From Pseudomonadota bacterium (GTDB lineage: Bacteria; Pseudomonadota; Gammaproteobacteria; Pseudomonadales; Moraxellaceae), in NCBI GenBank assembly GCA_021804355.1, contig JAJZHP010000008.1, forward strand, positions 1-39,875: a stretch of 39,875 nt of DNA. The letters run 5' to 3'. Positions within the stretch are counted from its first letter, which is position 1. Every line of letters begins with the position of its first letter. A program made the position numbers and the translations under genes. Below are positions 9,665 through 16,896 of the stretch, in pieces. Below the pieces are notes generated by a model that ran no database searches, had not been told where the DNA came from, and saw nothing but the letters and a program-made list of their open reading frames with translations.

Positions 9665-10225
9665 ATGTTGCGGTTGTTGCTGGTGGTATGGATGCTGATG
9701 GTGTTCAGAGTGCAAGCAGATGAGCTGCCTTTTTATGCAGCAGGGTCGCTGAATGTGTTTCAGGTCAACAACCAGACAACACAACCCTCCACACAGTCTA
9801 GTCCCAGTACGGCAGGATTTTTATTAGGCTATTCGGTCAATAGATATTTGGGTGCGGAAGCTCAGGGTATGCTGGGCTTAGGCCATGCCTCAGCCTCCTA
9901 TTGTAATCCAGCCTGTAGTCAAGCTGATGTTTCAGTGTTGCATGGCGAGGCTGTGTATCTGCGTGCCAGTTTGCCCTGGGGCCCCTTGCAACCTTATGTT
10001 CGTGCCGGATGGGCGAATACCAACGTTCAGACCATTCCTCTAGGGTCCGTGTCAGGCATCACACAATCCGAACATGGAGCTGCAGTAGGTGCAGGGCTTG
10101 GGGTGCGCATCGATGACAGACGGCAGATTTATATCGACTGGCAAAATCTCAGCGCTCAGCATGAACATATCAATGTATTTGGCTTGGGATATTTTGAACG
10201 TTTCAGCTTTACCGGACGTTACTGA
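9665..10225 (+). CDS. Small outer-membrane beta-barrel protein
   Basis: A 186-residue protein with a signal peptide (LRLLLVVWMLMVFRVQADEL, likely cut after the first Ala of VQA). Alternating strand patterns follow, such as YSVNRYLGAEAQGMLGLG, VYLRASLPWGPLQPYVRAG and YIDWQNLSAQ. It ends in an aromatic C-terminus (FSFTGRY), as expected for Bam-dependent eight-stranded barrels of the OmpA-like/OmpW-like beta-barrel superfamily. Two Cys in YCNPACSQ sit in a probable surface loop and may form a disulfide. A strong RBS (GAGGGGG) precedes the ATG. The ligand is unknown. Confidence 0.8.
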   Translation: MLRLLLVVWMLMVFRVQADELPFYAAGSLNVFQVNNQTTQPSTQSSPSTAGFLLGYSVNRYLGAEAQGMLGLGHASASYCNPACSQADVSVLHGEAVYLRASLPWGPLQPYVRAGWANTNVQTIPLGSVSGITQSEHGAAVGAGLGVRIDDRRQIYIDWQNLSAQHEHINVFGLGYFERFSFTGRY

Positions 10226-10266
10226 TTTTCTACCACCTCAGAGATTTAAACGTTAGGGATGATGAT

Positions 10267-11058
10267 ATGGATTTTGCGGGGAAGGTGGTATGGATTACAG
10301 GAGCTACGTCTGGTATAGGTGAGGCACTGGCTTATGAGTTGGCAGGACGTGGAGCTAGGCTGGTACTCTCAGCACGAAGAGAACCTCAATTGCAAACGGT
10401 TCGTCAGCGCTGCCAGTATGCGGAGAGGCATCAGATTCTGTCCATGGACATGACGGATAGCGCGACTATTCCAGCCAAAGTTCAGCAAGTTTTGCAGACG
10501 TGTGGTCATGTCGATGTGCTTATTAATAACGCGGGAATTAGTCAGCGTTCAAAAGTTCAGGACACGACCCTTGAAGTAGATCGGCAATTGATGGAGGTAG
10601 ACTTTTTTGGGCCGGTAGCACTTACCAAGGCTTTACTTCCATCTATGCTGGAGCGCGGTGAAGGTCTTATGGTGGCCGTTTCATCGGTAGCTGGCTTGAT
10701 CGCCACACCGTTACGGTCGTCCTATTGTGCTGCCAAACATGCTCTAGCCGCTTTTTATGATGCTATGCGCGCTGAAGTTCATGATTCGGGTGTGCGAGTG
10801 GCCGTGATATATCCTGGATTTGTTCGTACCGAGATTACACAGAATGCGCTGGAGGGTGATGGTTCTGCTCATAGGGTGCTGGATCCCAAACTTAAAACAG
10901 GCATGGCAGCTGATGTTTTCGCTGCACAAGCGGTAGCCGCTTTGTCCCGGGGCGATGAACGTATTATGTTAGCGGGTCATGAGAAATGGGCAGTGTGGCT
11001 GGGCAGAGCTTCACCGTCCTTGCTGGCTAAAGTCATTCGTAAAGCCAAAGTGACGTAA
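10267..11058 (+). CDS. Short-chain dehydrogenase/reductase (classical SDR)
   Basis: A 263-residue NAD(P)-dependent oxidoreductase. It has the cofactor motif GATSGIG (residues 12-18), NNAG, the catalytic Ser in VSSVAGL and the YCAAK Tyr/Lys pair. The NADP-favouring SARREP follows the second strand. The TPLRSSYCAAKHAL region and the MRAEVHDSGVRVAVIYPGFV segment resemble the DHRS7/YqjQ-like SDR group, whose substrates are often lipids or steroids in eukaryotes and unknown in bacteria. An AGGGAT motif precedes the ATG. Substrate unknown. A decayed second SDR lies just downstream on the other strand. Confidence 0.88.
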   Translation: MDFAGKVVWITGATSGIGEALAYELAGRGARLVLSARREPQLQTVRQRCQYAERHQILSMDMTDSATIPAKVQQVLQTCGHVDVLINNAGISQRSKVQDTTLEVDRQLMEVDFFGPVALTKALLPSMLERGEGLMVAVSSVAGLIATPLRSSYCAAKHALAAFYDAMRAEVHDSGVRVAVIYPGFVRTEITQNALEGDGSAHRVLDPKLKTGMAADVFAAQAVAALSRGDERIMLAGHEKWAVWLGRASPSLLAKVIRKAKVT

Positions 11059-11159
11059 GCGCAGGCCTTAGAGTATGCAGGTTATTTTCAGGTCTGAGAT
11101 AGCACTGGCCCGAACTCGTTTACCGGCCCATATGGCTATGGCGTTGAGCATCAGGTTCA

Positions 11160-11264
11160 GTCGGTATTGACTTAGGCGGCAAGGAGGCGGTGACGGTTTC
11201 CGATGGTCACAGGGCGACACTACCGCGCCTTGAATCAAAAATATACGTAAGGAAGAACCGCAAC
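11160..11264 (+). pseudogene. TnpB (IS200/IS605 OrfB) RuvC-domain scrap
   Basis: Thirty-five codons read VGIDLGGKEAVTVSDGHRAT and continue to a stop at 11265. The pattern matches the start of the RuvC-like nuclease domain of TnpB, where an IGIDLG motif containing the first catalytic Asp is followed by a short strand ending in DG. No in-frame TnpB sequence is visible on either side, so this is an insertion-sequence remnant. It lies where the minus-strand SDR pseudogene breaks off. The match is by motif only; a profile search would settle it. Confidence 0.6.
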
Positions 11265-11491
11265 TGAGGTGTCAACCCGCCCTTCCCGCAGAATGCCAGC
11301 ACAATTAATGAGCAGGTCTATATCTCCTTCTATGGTTAACTGTTCTGCCAGAGCCTGCACAGCATCGTGACTAGCCACATCCACGCTGTGAACGGATACG
11401 CTGCAATCAGGGTAGCGTTGCAGTAATTCATGACGGCATTGTTCCAGAGGCTGGAGCCGCCGGTGATCAGTATGCGTTTGCCGTGGAACAT
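11235..11491 (-). pseudogene. Decayed SDR-family oxidoreductase (5' part with internal deletion)
   Basis: From an ATG at 11491 (GGAGAGG upstream, overlapping the end of the activase gene) one frame reads MFHGKRILITGGSS, the start of an SDR cofactor site. It then loses frame. A second frame continues with LEQCRHELLQRYPDCSVSVH, VDVASHDAVQALAEQL and DIDLLINCAGILREG, which are the later SDR blocks including the NAG motif. About 25-30 residues between GGSS and LEQC are missing, including the rest of GxxxGxG. The catalytic Ser and YxxxK half is absent, replaced by the TnpB scrap. The closest style is 3-ketosphinganine-reductase-like SDRs, but this is uncertain. Confidence 0.7.
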
Positions 11492-12495
11492 GAGTCCTCT
11501 CCATAGAGTTGATCATAGTCTTCTTCTCCTGAGGGATAGCAGCGTATACCGCAGGCCTGCAGGATATGGGTGGCGTGCTGTAAGGCGTTATTATCCAGCA
11601 TGGCGTGATTAAATTTGGCAGGGATACGCAGCCAGTTGTACTTATCGACCCCTAAGTTGTGATAAGGCAGTAGCGTCAAGGCGTTTACACGGTTCTGATG
11701 AAGAAATTGCGCGATGGCATGCAGGTTATCAGGATGATCGGTGATACCTGGAATTAAGGGTAATCGGGGCCAGACCTTGGGTCCCCGTCCTGCTTGGGCC
11801 AGACGAGTCAGCAGGCTGAAATTCTGTAGAATACGGCGATTGCCACTACCACAATGTTGTCGGTGCCGTCGAGGGTCCATGATTTTTAAGTCAAATAATA
11901 TAAGATCTAGTTGGCTAAGTACCTGCCATATTTTTTGTGTAGAGAACGTCTGCCATTCAGCTTCGCTAGTCAGCAATGTTGACAACGATGGAGTGGCTTT
12001 CAAATGAAAAAGTCCACAGGTCTCCAAGGCTGTCGGTATTCCTGCGGCCCGGAGGGGGGGTAGTAGCTCGCCCAGAAAATCCGGGTATAACGTAGCCTCT
12101 CCTCCGGAGAAGGTGACACCCCCTTGCGACTGTCGATACAGTGCAAACTCCTGGCTGAGTTCATTCAAGATGCTATCAGGGGAGCGTGTTTCTCCAAAGC
12201 GGGTGAGTGCTCCACCCGGGCAGGTATCGACACAAAGAAAGCAACGCGTACAGACCTCTGTGTCCCAATGCCCCGGCGCATGCATGGCTCCGGTAGGGCA
12301 GGTGCTGACGCAGGTTCTACACTGCAGGCAAGAACGCTCTTTATAACCCAGCTCCGGTTCTTGGGACCAGGATTCTGGATTTTGGCACCAGCTGCAACGT
12401 AAGGGGCAGCCTTTAAAAAAGACGACACTGCGTATGCCGGGGCCATCATGTACGCAGAAGTGTTGTACTGAAAATATTTGAGGTGATGTGGACAT
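11467..12495 (-). CDS. Glycyl radical enzyme activase (radical SAM, two extra ferredoxin clusters)
   Basis: Installs the glycyl radical on its partner enzyme by reductive cleavage of S-adenosylmethionine. It has 342 residues from the ATG at 12495 (a TTG lies three bases earlier). The radical-SAM motif CPLRCSWC has Cys at residues 30, 34 and 37. Two ferredoxin-type [4Fe-4S] motifs follow, CLQCRTCVSTCP and CTRCFLCVDTCP, and then GGVTFSGGEATLYPDFL. This clustered-insert architecture is that of activases for dehydratases, lyases and decarboxylases, rather than of PflA itself. It lies 11 bases after the glycyl radical enzyme gene. Its last 25 bases overlap the ATG of the decayed SDR, so that SDR was probably once a third operon member. 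Confidence 0.93.
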   Translation of the reverse strand: MSTSPQIFSVQHFCVHDGPGIRSVVFFKGCPLRCSWCQNPESWSQEPELGYKERSCLQCRTCVSTCPTGAMHAPGHWDTEVCTRCFLCVDTCPGGALTRFGETRSPDSILNELSQEFALYRQSQGGVTFSGGEATLYPDFLGELLPPLRAAGIPTALETCGLFHLKATPSLSTLLTSEAEWQTFSTQKIWQVLSQLDLILFDLKIMDPRRHRQHCGSGNRRILQNFSLLTRLAQAGRGPKVWPRLPLIPGITDHPDNLHAIAQFLHQNRVNALTLLPYHNLGVDKYNWLRIPAKFNHAMLDNNALQHATHILQACGIRCYPSGEEDYDQLYGEDSCSTANAY

Positions 12496-12506
12496 CAAGG
12501 CAGTCC

Positions 12507-14906
12507 TCAGCCGTGCATGGTTCTGGCGATGATCTCGTCCTGGATCTCAGGTTGCAGATCGGCGAAATAGGCACAATAACCGGATACCCTCACCAGTAGG
12601 TTAGGATAATCTTGTGGATTTTCCCTGGCCTTGCGTAGATCATCAGCATTGAGGATGGCGATTTGAACCTGCATGCCTTGTTGATCAACAAAATAAGTGC
12701 GTAGCAGGCTGGCGAGTTTTTGGGCGCCGGATTGGCCACCTATCGTTTTGCGATCAAAGGTGGCATTAAGTACCTGGCTATTGCACCACTTCGATTTATC
12801 TAGCGAGGCTACAGAGCGGAACAGAGCACTAGGGCCTTGGCGATCTGCACCATCAGCGGGCGAGCAACCGTTGGACAAGCGCATGCCTGCGCGGCGGCCG
12901 TTAGCCAGTGCCCCGGTATAGCGTCCAAAGGCATGTCCACAGGTCATGGAATAAAAGCCCGCCAGCCAGATGCCTCCCCGAGAGTTTCGATGTGTGCTAA
13001 CAGCCTCGGTAAATACATCGGCAGCGATTTGGACCCAGCGATCAGCATGGGGCTGGCCGTTGCCATAGCGAGGTAACTTGCGTTGCATCTCTATGGCCAG
13101 GGATTCATGACCGGCGTAGTCCTGGCGTAAAATATGGACCAACTCCGCAAGGGTATAGCGTTGTTGTTGAAACACAAGCTCATCAATAGCATGCAAGGCA
13201 TCTCCTGCATCAGCCAACCCTACAGCCTGCACACTGGTAAAATTGTACATGGCGCCACCACGGGTGACGTCATGCCCCGATAGCATGCAACCATCGGTCA
13301 TGAGCGAGTTAACTGGTGTCGTGCGGTGCAGACGGATAGCGGTTTCAAGCCAGCCCATGACCTCAGCCATATCATCCACGGCTTGCTGAACTTGTAACTT
13401 GAAAGCATGGACAACCTCCTCCATGGATTGCATCTGTACTACGGGTCGTGTGCGCGTGCCTTGGCGTTTACCGTTGAAGTTCATGCCTTCATTCAGGGCC
13501 TGTTCTAGGCAGAGGGGAAGGTTCATCAGGGCAGCATCCGCCGAATTGTAAGTTCTCCCCTGGCTACCTAATTCAGTGCAGCCGATGACGGCATAGTCAC
13601 GTGCATGTTCTTGCGAATAACCAGCATGAAGCATGGCAGGTATGATGGTGTTATCGCCAAAAAAGGCTGGGCGCGCTCCCGTCTGTTGTAAGGTGGTTAC
13701 GCATTTGTCCATAAACCAGGCAGGGGTTGCTTCATGGATACGCACGTGCAAAGCCGGTTCCCGAGTAGCAATCAGGGCGTGTGCATCGAGAAAGACCCCG
13801 GATAACTCATGGGTAACGTCGTTGCCATCAGCATCTACGCCACCGAGGGTGATGCCTTGTGCTACATCATGACCACTAAAGTAGTGGTCCATGCGGGTAG
13901 AGTAGACAGGCATGGTTTCACAGCATTTGAGTTGGAAACTCGCTACCAGTTCTACCGCTCGAGCATAGCTCAGTGCTCCACTCGCACGATCATGGTCATA
14001 AAGCGATTTAAGGGCTTGGTCGAGGCGACCAAACGATAATCCCTGTTCAAAGTCTTCCAGGCACATGGCTACATGCAGTAGCCAGACAGCTTGTAATCCT
14101 TCCTGAAAATTTCTTGCCGGATGATAGGGAACATGCCTGAGTGCCTGTTCACTGTTCAGAAGTTCCTCGCGGCGTTCGGCTGATGTGGTAGGCAAGTAGG
14201 CCATCGCATGGGCGTAATCAGCCAGATTATTTGCCATGCGACATATGCCGGCAATGATAATGCGTTGACCTTGATAGAAGGCTATCTGCTCAGGAGTTAG
14301 GTGATGGCCTTCAGGTGATTGGCCTTGTAGCAGACATTGTTGAGCCATGTCGTCCGCGGCTTTCAGGCCATACTGTACAAGACGCCCATAGTTGCCGATC
14401 TGATGAGCCACGCCAGCCTGCTCGGTCACGATATAGCGTTCTGCATGTGTCATCTCCCAGAGATGCCGTAATCTTAGAGGACGTATCAGCGCATGATAAA
14501 GCACGCTATCTTTAGCCGTCATGGTGGCCAGATAGAGCAGTTCCGCCTGTTCGCGCCAGGAAAGATCGAGAGGGACAACACGGTTTTTTAAACGCATCCA
14601 ATCTTCCAGAATATTGATGGAACTGCCTTCAAAGTAGTAATTAGCGGCCACGCGTTTGGATGTCATATTGCCTAGGATCAGCTCATCTTCATAAATGCGA
14701 GGCTGGCGATGTTGCATGATCCAGGCGATAGCCTGAGCGCGCTGCAGGTCGATGGGGGCATGACGCAGACTTTTACCTTTGCGGGATTGGCGGAATGCCA
14801 GCCAGAGCCGGGGGCGCTCTAGGCAAAGTGAGTGGCCGGCATCATGTACAGCTTGGCGTATACGCAGGATACGCGCCCAAGGGGTAATTTCAACGGCAGC
14901 ATTCAT
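12507..14906 (-). CDS. Glycyl radical enzyme of the PFL/dehydratase superfamily, substrate unassigned
   Basis: A 799-residue, oxygen-sensitive anaerobic enzyme. The C-terminus carries the glycyl radical loop VRVSGYCAYF, with the radical Gly at about residue 776. The thiyl-radical site is YAVIGCTELGSQGRTYNSAD, with C443 and E445. This C-x-E arrangement is that of C-O, C-N and C-S bond-cleaving members (glycerol/propanediol dehydratase, CutC, HypD, IslA types). Classical pyruvate formate-lyase has a Cys-Cys pair, which is absent here. The CTE rather than CVE variant and the SQGRTYNS loop do not point me to a known substrate class. It starts at ATG 14906 with a good GTAGGAGAGAG site. It is encoded with its activase and divergently from an AraC-type regulator. 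Confidence 0.92.
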   Translation of the reverse strand: MNAAVEITPWARILRIRQAVHDAGHSLCLERPRLWLAFRQSRKGKSLRHAPIDLQRAQAIAWIMQHRQPRIYEDELILGNMTSKRVAANYYFEGSSINILEDWMRLKNRVVPLDLSWREQAELLYLATMTAKDSVLYHALIRPLRLRHLWEMTHAERYIVTEQAGVAHQIGNYGRLVQYGLKAADDMAQQCLLQGQSPEGHHLTPEQIAFYQGQRIIIAGICRMANNLADYAHAMAYLPTTSAERREELLNSEQALRHVPYHPARNFQEGLQAVWLLHVAMCLEDFEQGLSFGRLDQALKSLYDHDRASGALSYARAVELVASFQLKCCETMPVYSTRMDHYFSGHDVAQGITLGGVDADGNDVTHELSGVFLDAHALIATREPALHVRIHEATPAWFMDKCVTTLQQTGARPAFFGDNTIIPAMLHAGYSQEHARDYAVIGCTELGSQGRTYNSADAALMNLPLCLEQALNEGMNFNGKRQGTRTRPVVQMQSMEEVVHAFKLQVQQAVDDMAEVMGWLETAIRLHRTTPVNSLMTDGCMLSGHDVTRGGAMYNFTSVQAVGLADAGDALHAIDELVFQQQRYTLAELVHILRQDYAGHESLAIEMQRKLPRYGNGQPHADRWVQIAADVFTEAVSTHRNSRGGIWLAGFYSMTCGHAFGRYTGALANGRRAGMRLSNGCSPADGADRQGPSALFRSVASLDKSKWCNSQVLNATFDRKTIGGQSGAQKLASLLRTYFVDQQGMQVQIAILNADDLRKARENPQDYPNLLVRVSGYCAYFADLQPEIQDEIIARTMHG

Positions 14907-15030
14907 CAGCTCTCTCCTACATCCTCATGAGATCCTTATCATGCGTGAGAATGGCGCAGCGTGCTTGACATTAAACGACCTGTGATTGACCATTCATGCC
15001 AAGTTGATGAAGCGGGTAGAGATGGCATCC

Positions 15031-16041
15031 ATGGCTAGGGCGATACGTGTGACGGGATCTTGGGTGGGTTTGATCATGGACTGGCTGGATGTTCAGGGTT
15101 TAGGGGCCATGGACTTACGAGCACGCGTGGAGCGATGGATGCATGAAGAAATCGTTCCTATGGCGGTGTGGCAGGATTTGTTGGCTGAAGCTATGGCGCT
15201 GCGCCCCAACGATCTTGCCGTCGCCTTGTCGATAGGCGCCCAAGTTCAGCCTCGGCATGTGGGTGTGCTGGGGTATTTAGTGCTGGCGAGTCGTACGTTA
15301 GGCGAAGCCTTGCAAGCCTATCAACACTATGAACGTCTCTTTTATGGTGTGGACCTTGCCGAGGTCGTCTTTGAAGGCGAGGATATTGAAATACGCTGGC
15401 CGCCTGAGACGGTCCGGTTGGGCCACCGGCATGATTCGACAGCCATCGCTGCTCTGGTTACCTTCTTACGGCGACAAGTGGATCATCCTCCGCCCCCGGC
15501 GCTGATTACCTTTATCAATCCAGCTTTAGATAACCCGGCTGAACATCAGGCCTATGAGAATTTTTTTCAATGCCCAGTCAGGTTTAATGACAGCCTGACT
15601 CGCGTCAGGTTCCCGCTGTCATACCTGGCTATCCCCATGCCACACAGCGACCCTGGCTTAAGATTACTGTTAGATCGACAAGCTCAAGCCTTGCTGTTAG
15701 CCTTGCCCGACTCAGATCCCTTTGATAGGGCATTGCAGCAGGTTATCCTTAAACTCTTGCCAGATGCTTCTGCGACCTTGCCACGGGCGGCTCAGGCACT
15801 TAATCTGTCGGTAAGGTCGTTGCAGCGCAAGCTCACCGTCAATCAGATAACTTGGCAACAGTTGCTCGATCGAATGCGAGAACAGTTGGCTAGACAGTAC
15901 TTGGCAGATAGAGCGCTATCGTTGGGTGATATTGCTCTCCTGCTAGGGTATTCGGAACAAAGTGCTTTCAATCGGTCGTTTCGGCGCTGGACGGGTCAAA
16001 CTCCAGCACGGGTGCGGAGACAGGCGCTAGGTGGTCGATAG
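15031..16041 (+). CDS. AraC-family transcriptional regulator with N-terminal Arabinose_bd-type domain
   Basis: A regulator of about 336 residues. The N-terminal ligand-binding part resembles the OruR/ArgR-like Arabinose_bd domain (GVLGYLVLASRTLGEALQAY, then an HxxxF-less beta region). The C-terminal double HTH includes LSVRSLQRKL and LGDIALLLGYSEQSAFNRSF followed by RRWTGQTPARVR, a textbook AraC signature. The start is uncertain: TTG 14986 and ATGs at 15007, 15022 and 15031 are all in frame. I prefer 15031 because GGTAGAG lies nine bases upstream. It is divergent from the glycyl radical enzyme gene and is its likely regulator (inference from position). Confidence 0.88.
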   Translation: MARAIRVTGSWVGLIMDWLDVQGLGAMDLRARVERWMHEEIVPMAVWQDLLAEAMALRPNDLAVALSIGAQVQPRHVGVLGYLVLASRTLGEALQAYQHYERLFYGVDLAEVVFEGEDIEIRWPPETVRLGHRHDSTAIAALVTFLRRQVDHPPPPALITFINPALDNPAEHQAYENFFQCPVRFNDSLTRVRFPLSYLAIPMPHSDPGLRLLLDRQAQALLLALPDSDPFDRALQQVILKLLPDASATLPRAAQALNLSVRSLQRKLTVNQITWQQLLDRMREQLARQYLADRALSLGDIALLLGYSEQSAFNRSFRRWTGQTPARVRRQALGGR

Positions 16042-16047
16042 GAGATT

Positions 16048-16458
16048 ATGTTGATGGTGATGGGCAGCTGTCTTTGCGGTGGAATTAGTTTTGAGGTAGA
16101 AGAGCCTATAGCGGGCATAGAAATTTGTTATTGCACGCAATGCCGCAAAGCCCAAGGGGCGCCACTTGCGGCTAATATTCCCGTGCTTAGCGAGCAATTG
16201 CATTGGCATAAGGGTCAAGATTTGATGAAGGCCTATGAGTCCTCTCCGGGGAAAAGAAGATTCTTTTGTACGGTTTGTGGATCCCCCATGTTTAGTGAAC
16301 GAGATAGCCTTCCTGGGGTGATGCGACTACGTGCGGGGCTTCTGGACGAGCCTATATCTGTACGACCGATCAGCCAGGCCTATGTGGCTGATCGGTGTTC
16401 CTGGTGGGAGCTACAGGAAGGTATTCCTGACTATCCAGGAAGCAAGCCTCACACGTAA
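16048..16458 (+). CDS. GFA-family zinc-binding protein
   Basis: A protein of about 136 residues of the glutathione-dependent formaldehyde-activating (GFA)/CENP-V fold. Zinc ligands appear as CLCGGISFEVEE near the start, CYCTQCRKAQG, and FFCTVCGSPMFSE, the ordered Cys pattern of the family. Enzymatic formaldehyde activation is known for only a few members, so the role is unknown. It lies six bases after the AraC-type gene and is likely co-transcribed. RBS AGGAG precedes ATG 16048; an in-frame ATG at 16054 or 16060 could also be used. Confidence 0.88.
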   Translation: MLMVMGSCLCGGISFEVEEPIAGIEICYCTQCRKAQGAPLAANIPVLSEQLHWHKGQDLMKAYESSPGKRRFFCTVCGSPMFSERDSLPGVMRLRAGLLDEPISVRPISQAYVADRCSWWELQEGIPDYPGSKPHT

Positions 16459-16463
16459 ATTAA

Positions 16464-16793
16464 TTATTGCCCAATTTCGCGACTTACCTGATTCTCTTGG
16501 GCATTGATCTGCCGTTGTTGACCCTTAGTAATATGCCCATTATGTTCCGAGGCCATCTGACGCTCTTCCTGGCGAATCTGATGGTCCTGCTGGTGCAACT
16601 GTTGAGCCTGCTGGTGGCTCATGTCACCTTCCTTCACTTCATGATGAATGCGTTGGTTCTGGCGATTGAGGCGATGATTGACCTCAGCACGGCGTGGGTG
16701 AGTTTGGTTGAAATCATCATCAGCATAACTTAACAAGGGTGCAGAAAACAAAACTACTGCTGCTATTGCAGAGGCAAGTGGTAGGGCTCGCAT
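16464..16793 (-). CDS. Small secreted Gln/His-rich protein
   Basis: A 109-residue protein. The signal peptide (MRALPLASAIAAVVLFSAPL, cut probably after YA) is followed by a short, very polar helix-prone chain, rich in Gln, His, Arg and Glu, with repeats of the type RLNRQNQRIHHEVKEG, QQAQQLHQQDHQIRQEERQ and KGQQRQINAQENQVSREIGQ. This resembles small periplasmic proteins of the lysozyme-inhibitor-unrelated, PsiF/Spy-like size class, but I do not recognise a named family precisely. The ATG at 16793 has AAGGAG seven to eight bases upstream. It is convergent with the GFA gene, five bases apart. Confidence 0.8.
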   Translation of the reverse strand: MRALPLASAIAAVVLFSAPLLSYADDDFNQTHPRRAEVNHRLNRQNQRIHHEVKEGDMSHQQAQQLHQQDHQIRQEERQMASEHNGHITKGQQRQINAQENQVSREIGQ

Positions 16794-16896
16794 ATATGAT
16801 CTCCTTGGGTGGTAAAGGTATAAATGCCGGTACTCCAGTTGGGTTGACAATCAGTGTAGTTAATTTTCAAGAATGTTGGATTTAAGCTTGCCTTCA

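Noticed and set aside
12507-14906. Pyruvate formate-lyase (pflB) assignment
   Set aside because: The Cys-Cys active-site pair is absent and the site is GCTELG, so a formate-lyase function is not supported.
14965-14970. TTGACA as a -35 element for the AraC-type gene
   Set aside because: No convincing -10 lies 16-18 bases downstream, so I did not list a promoter.
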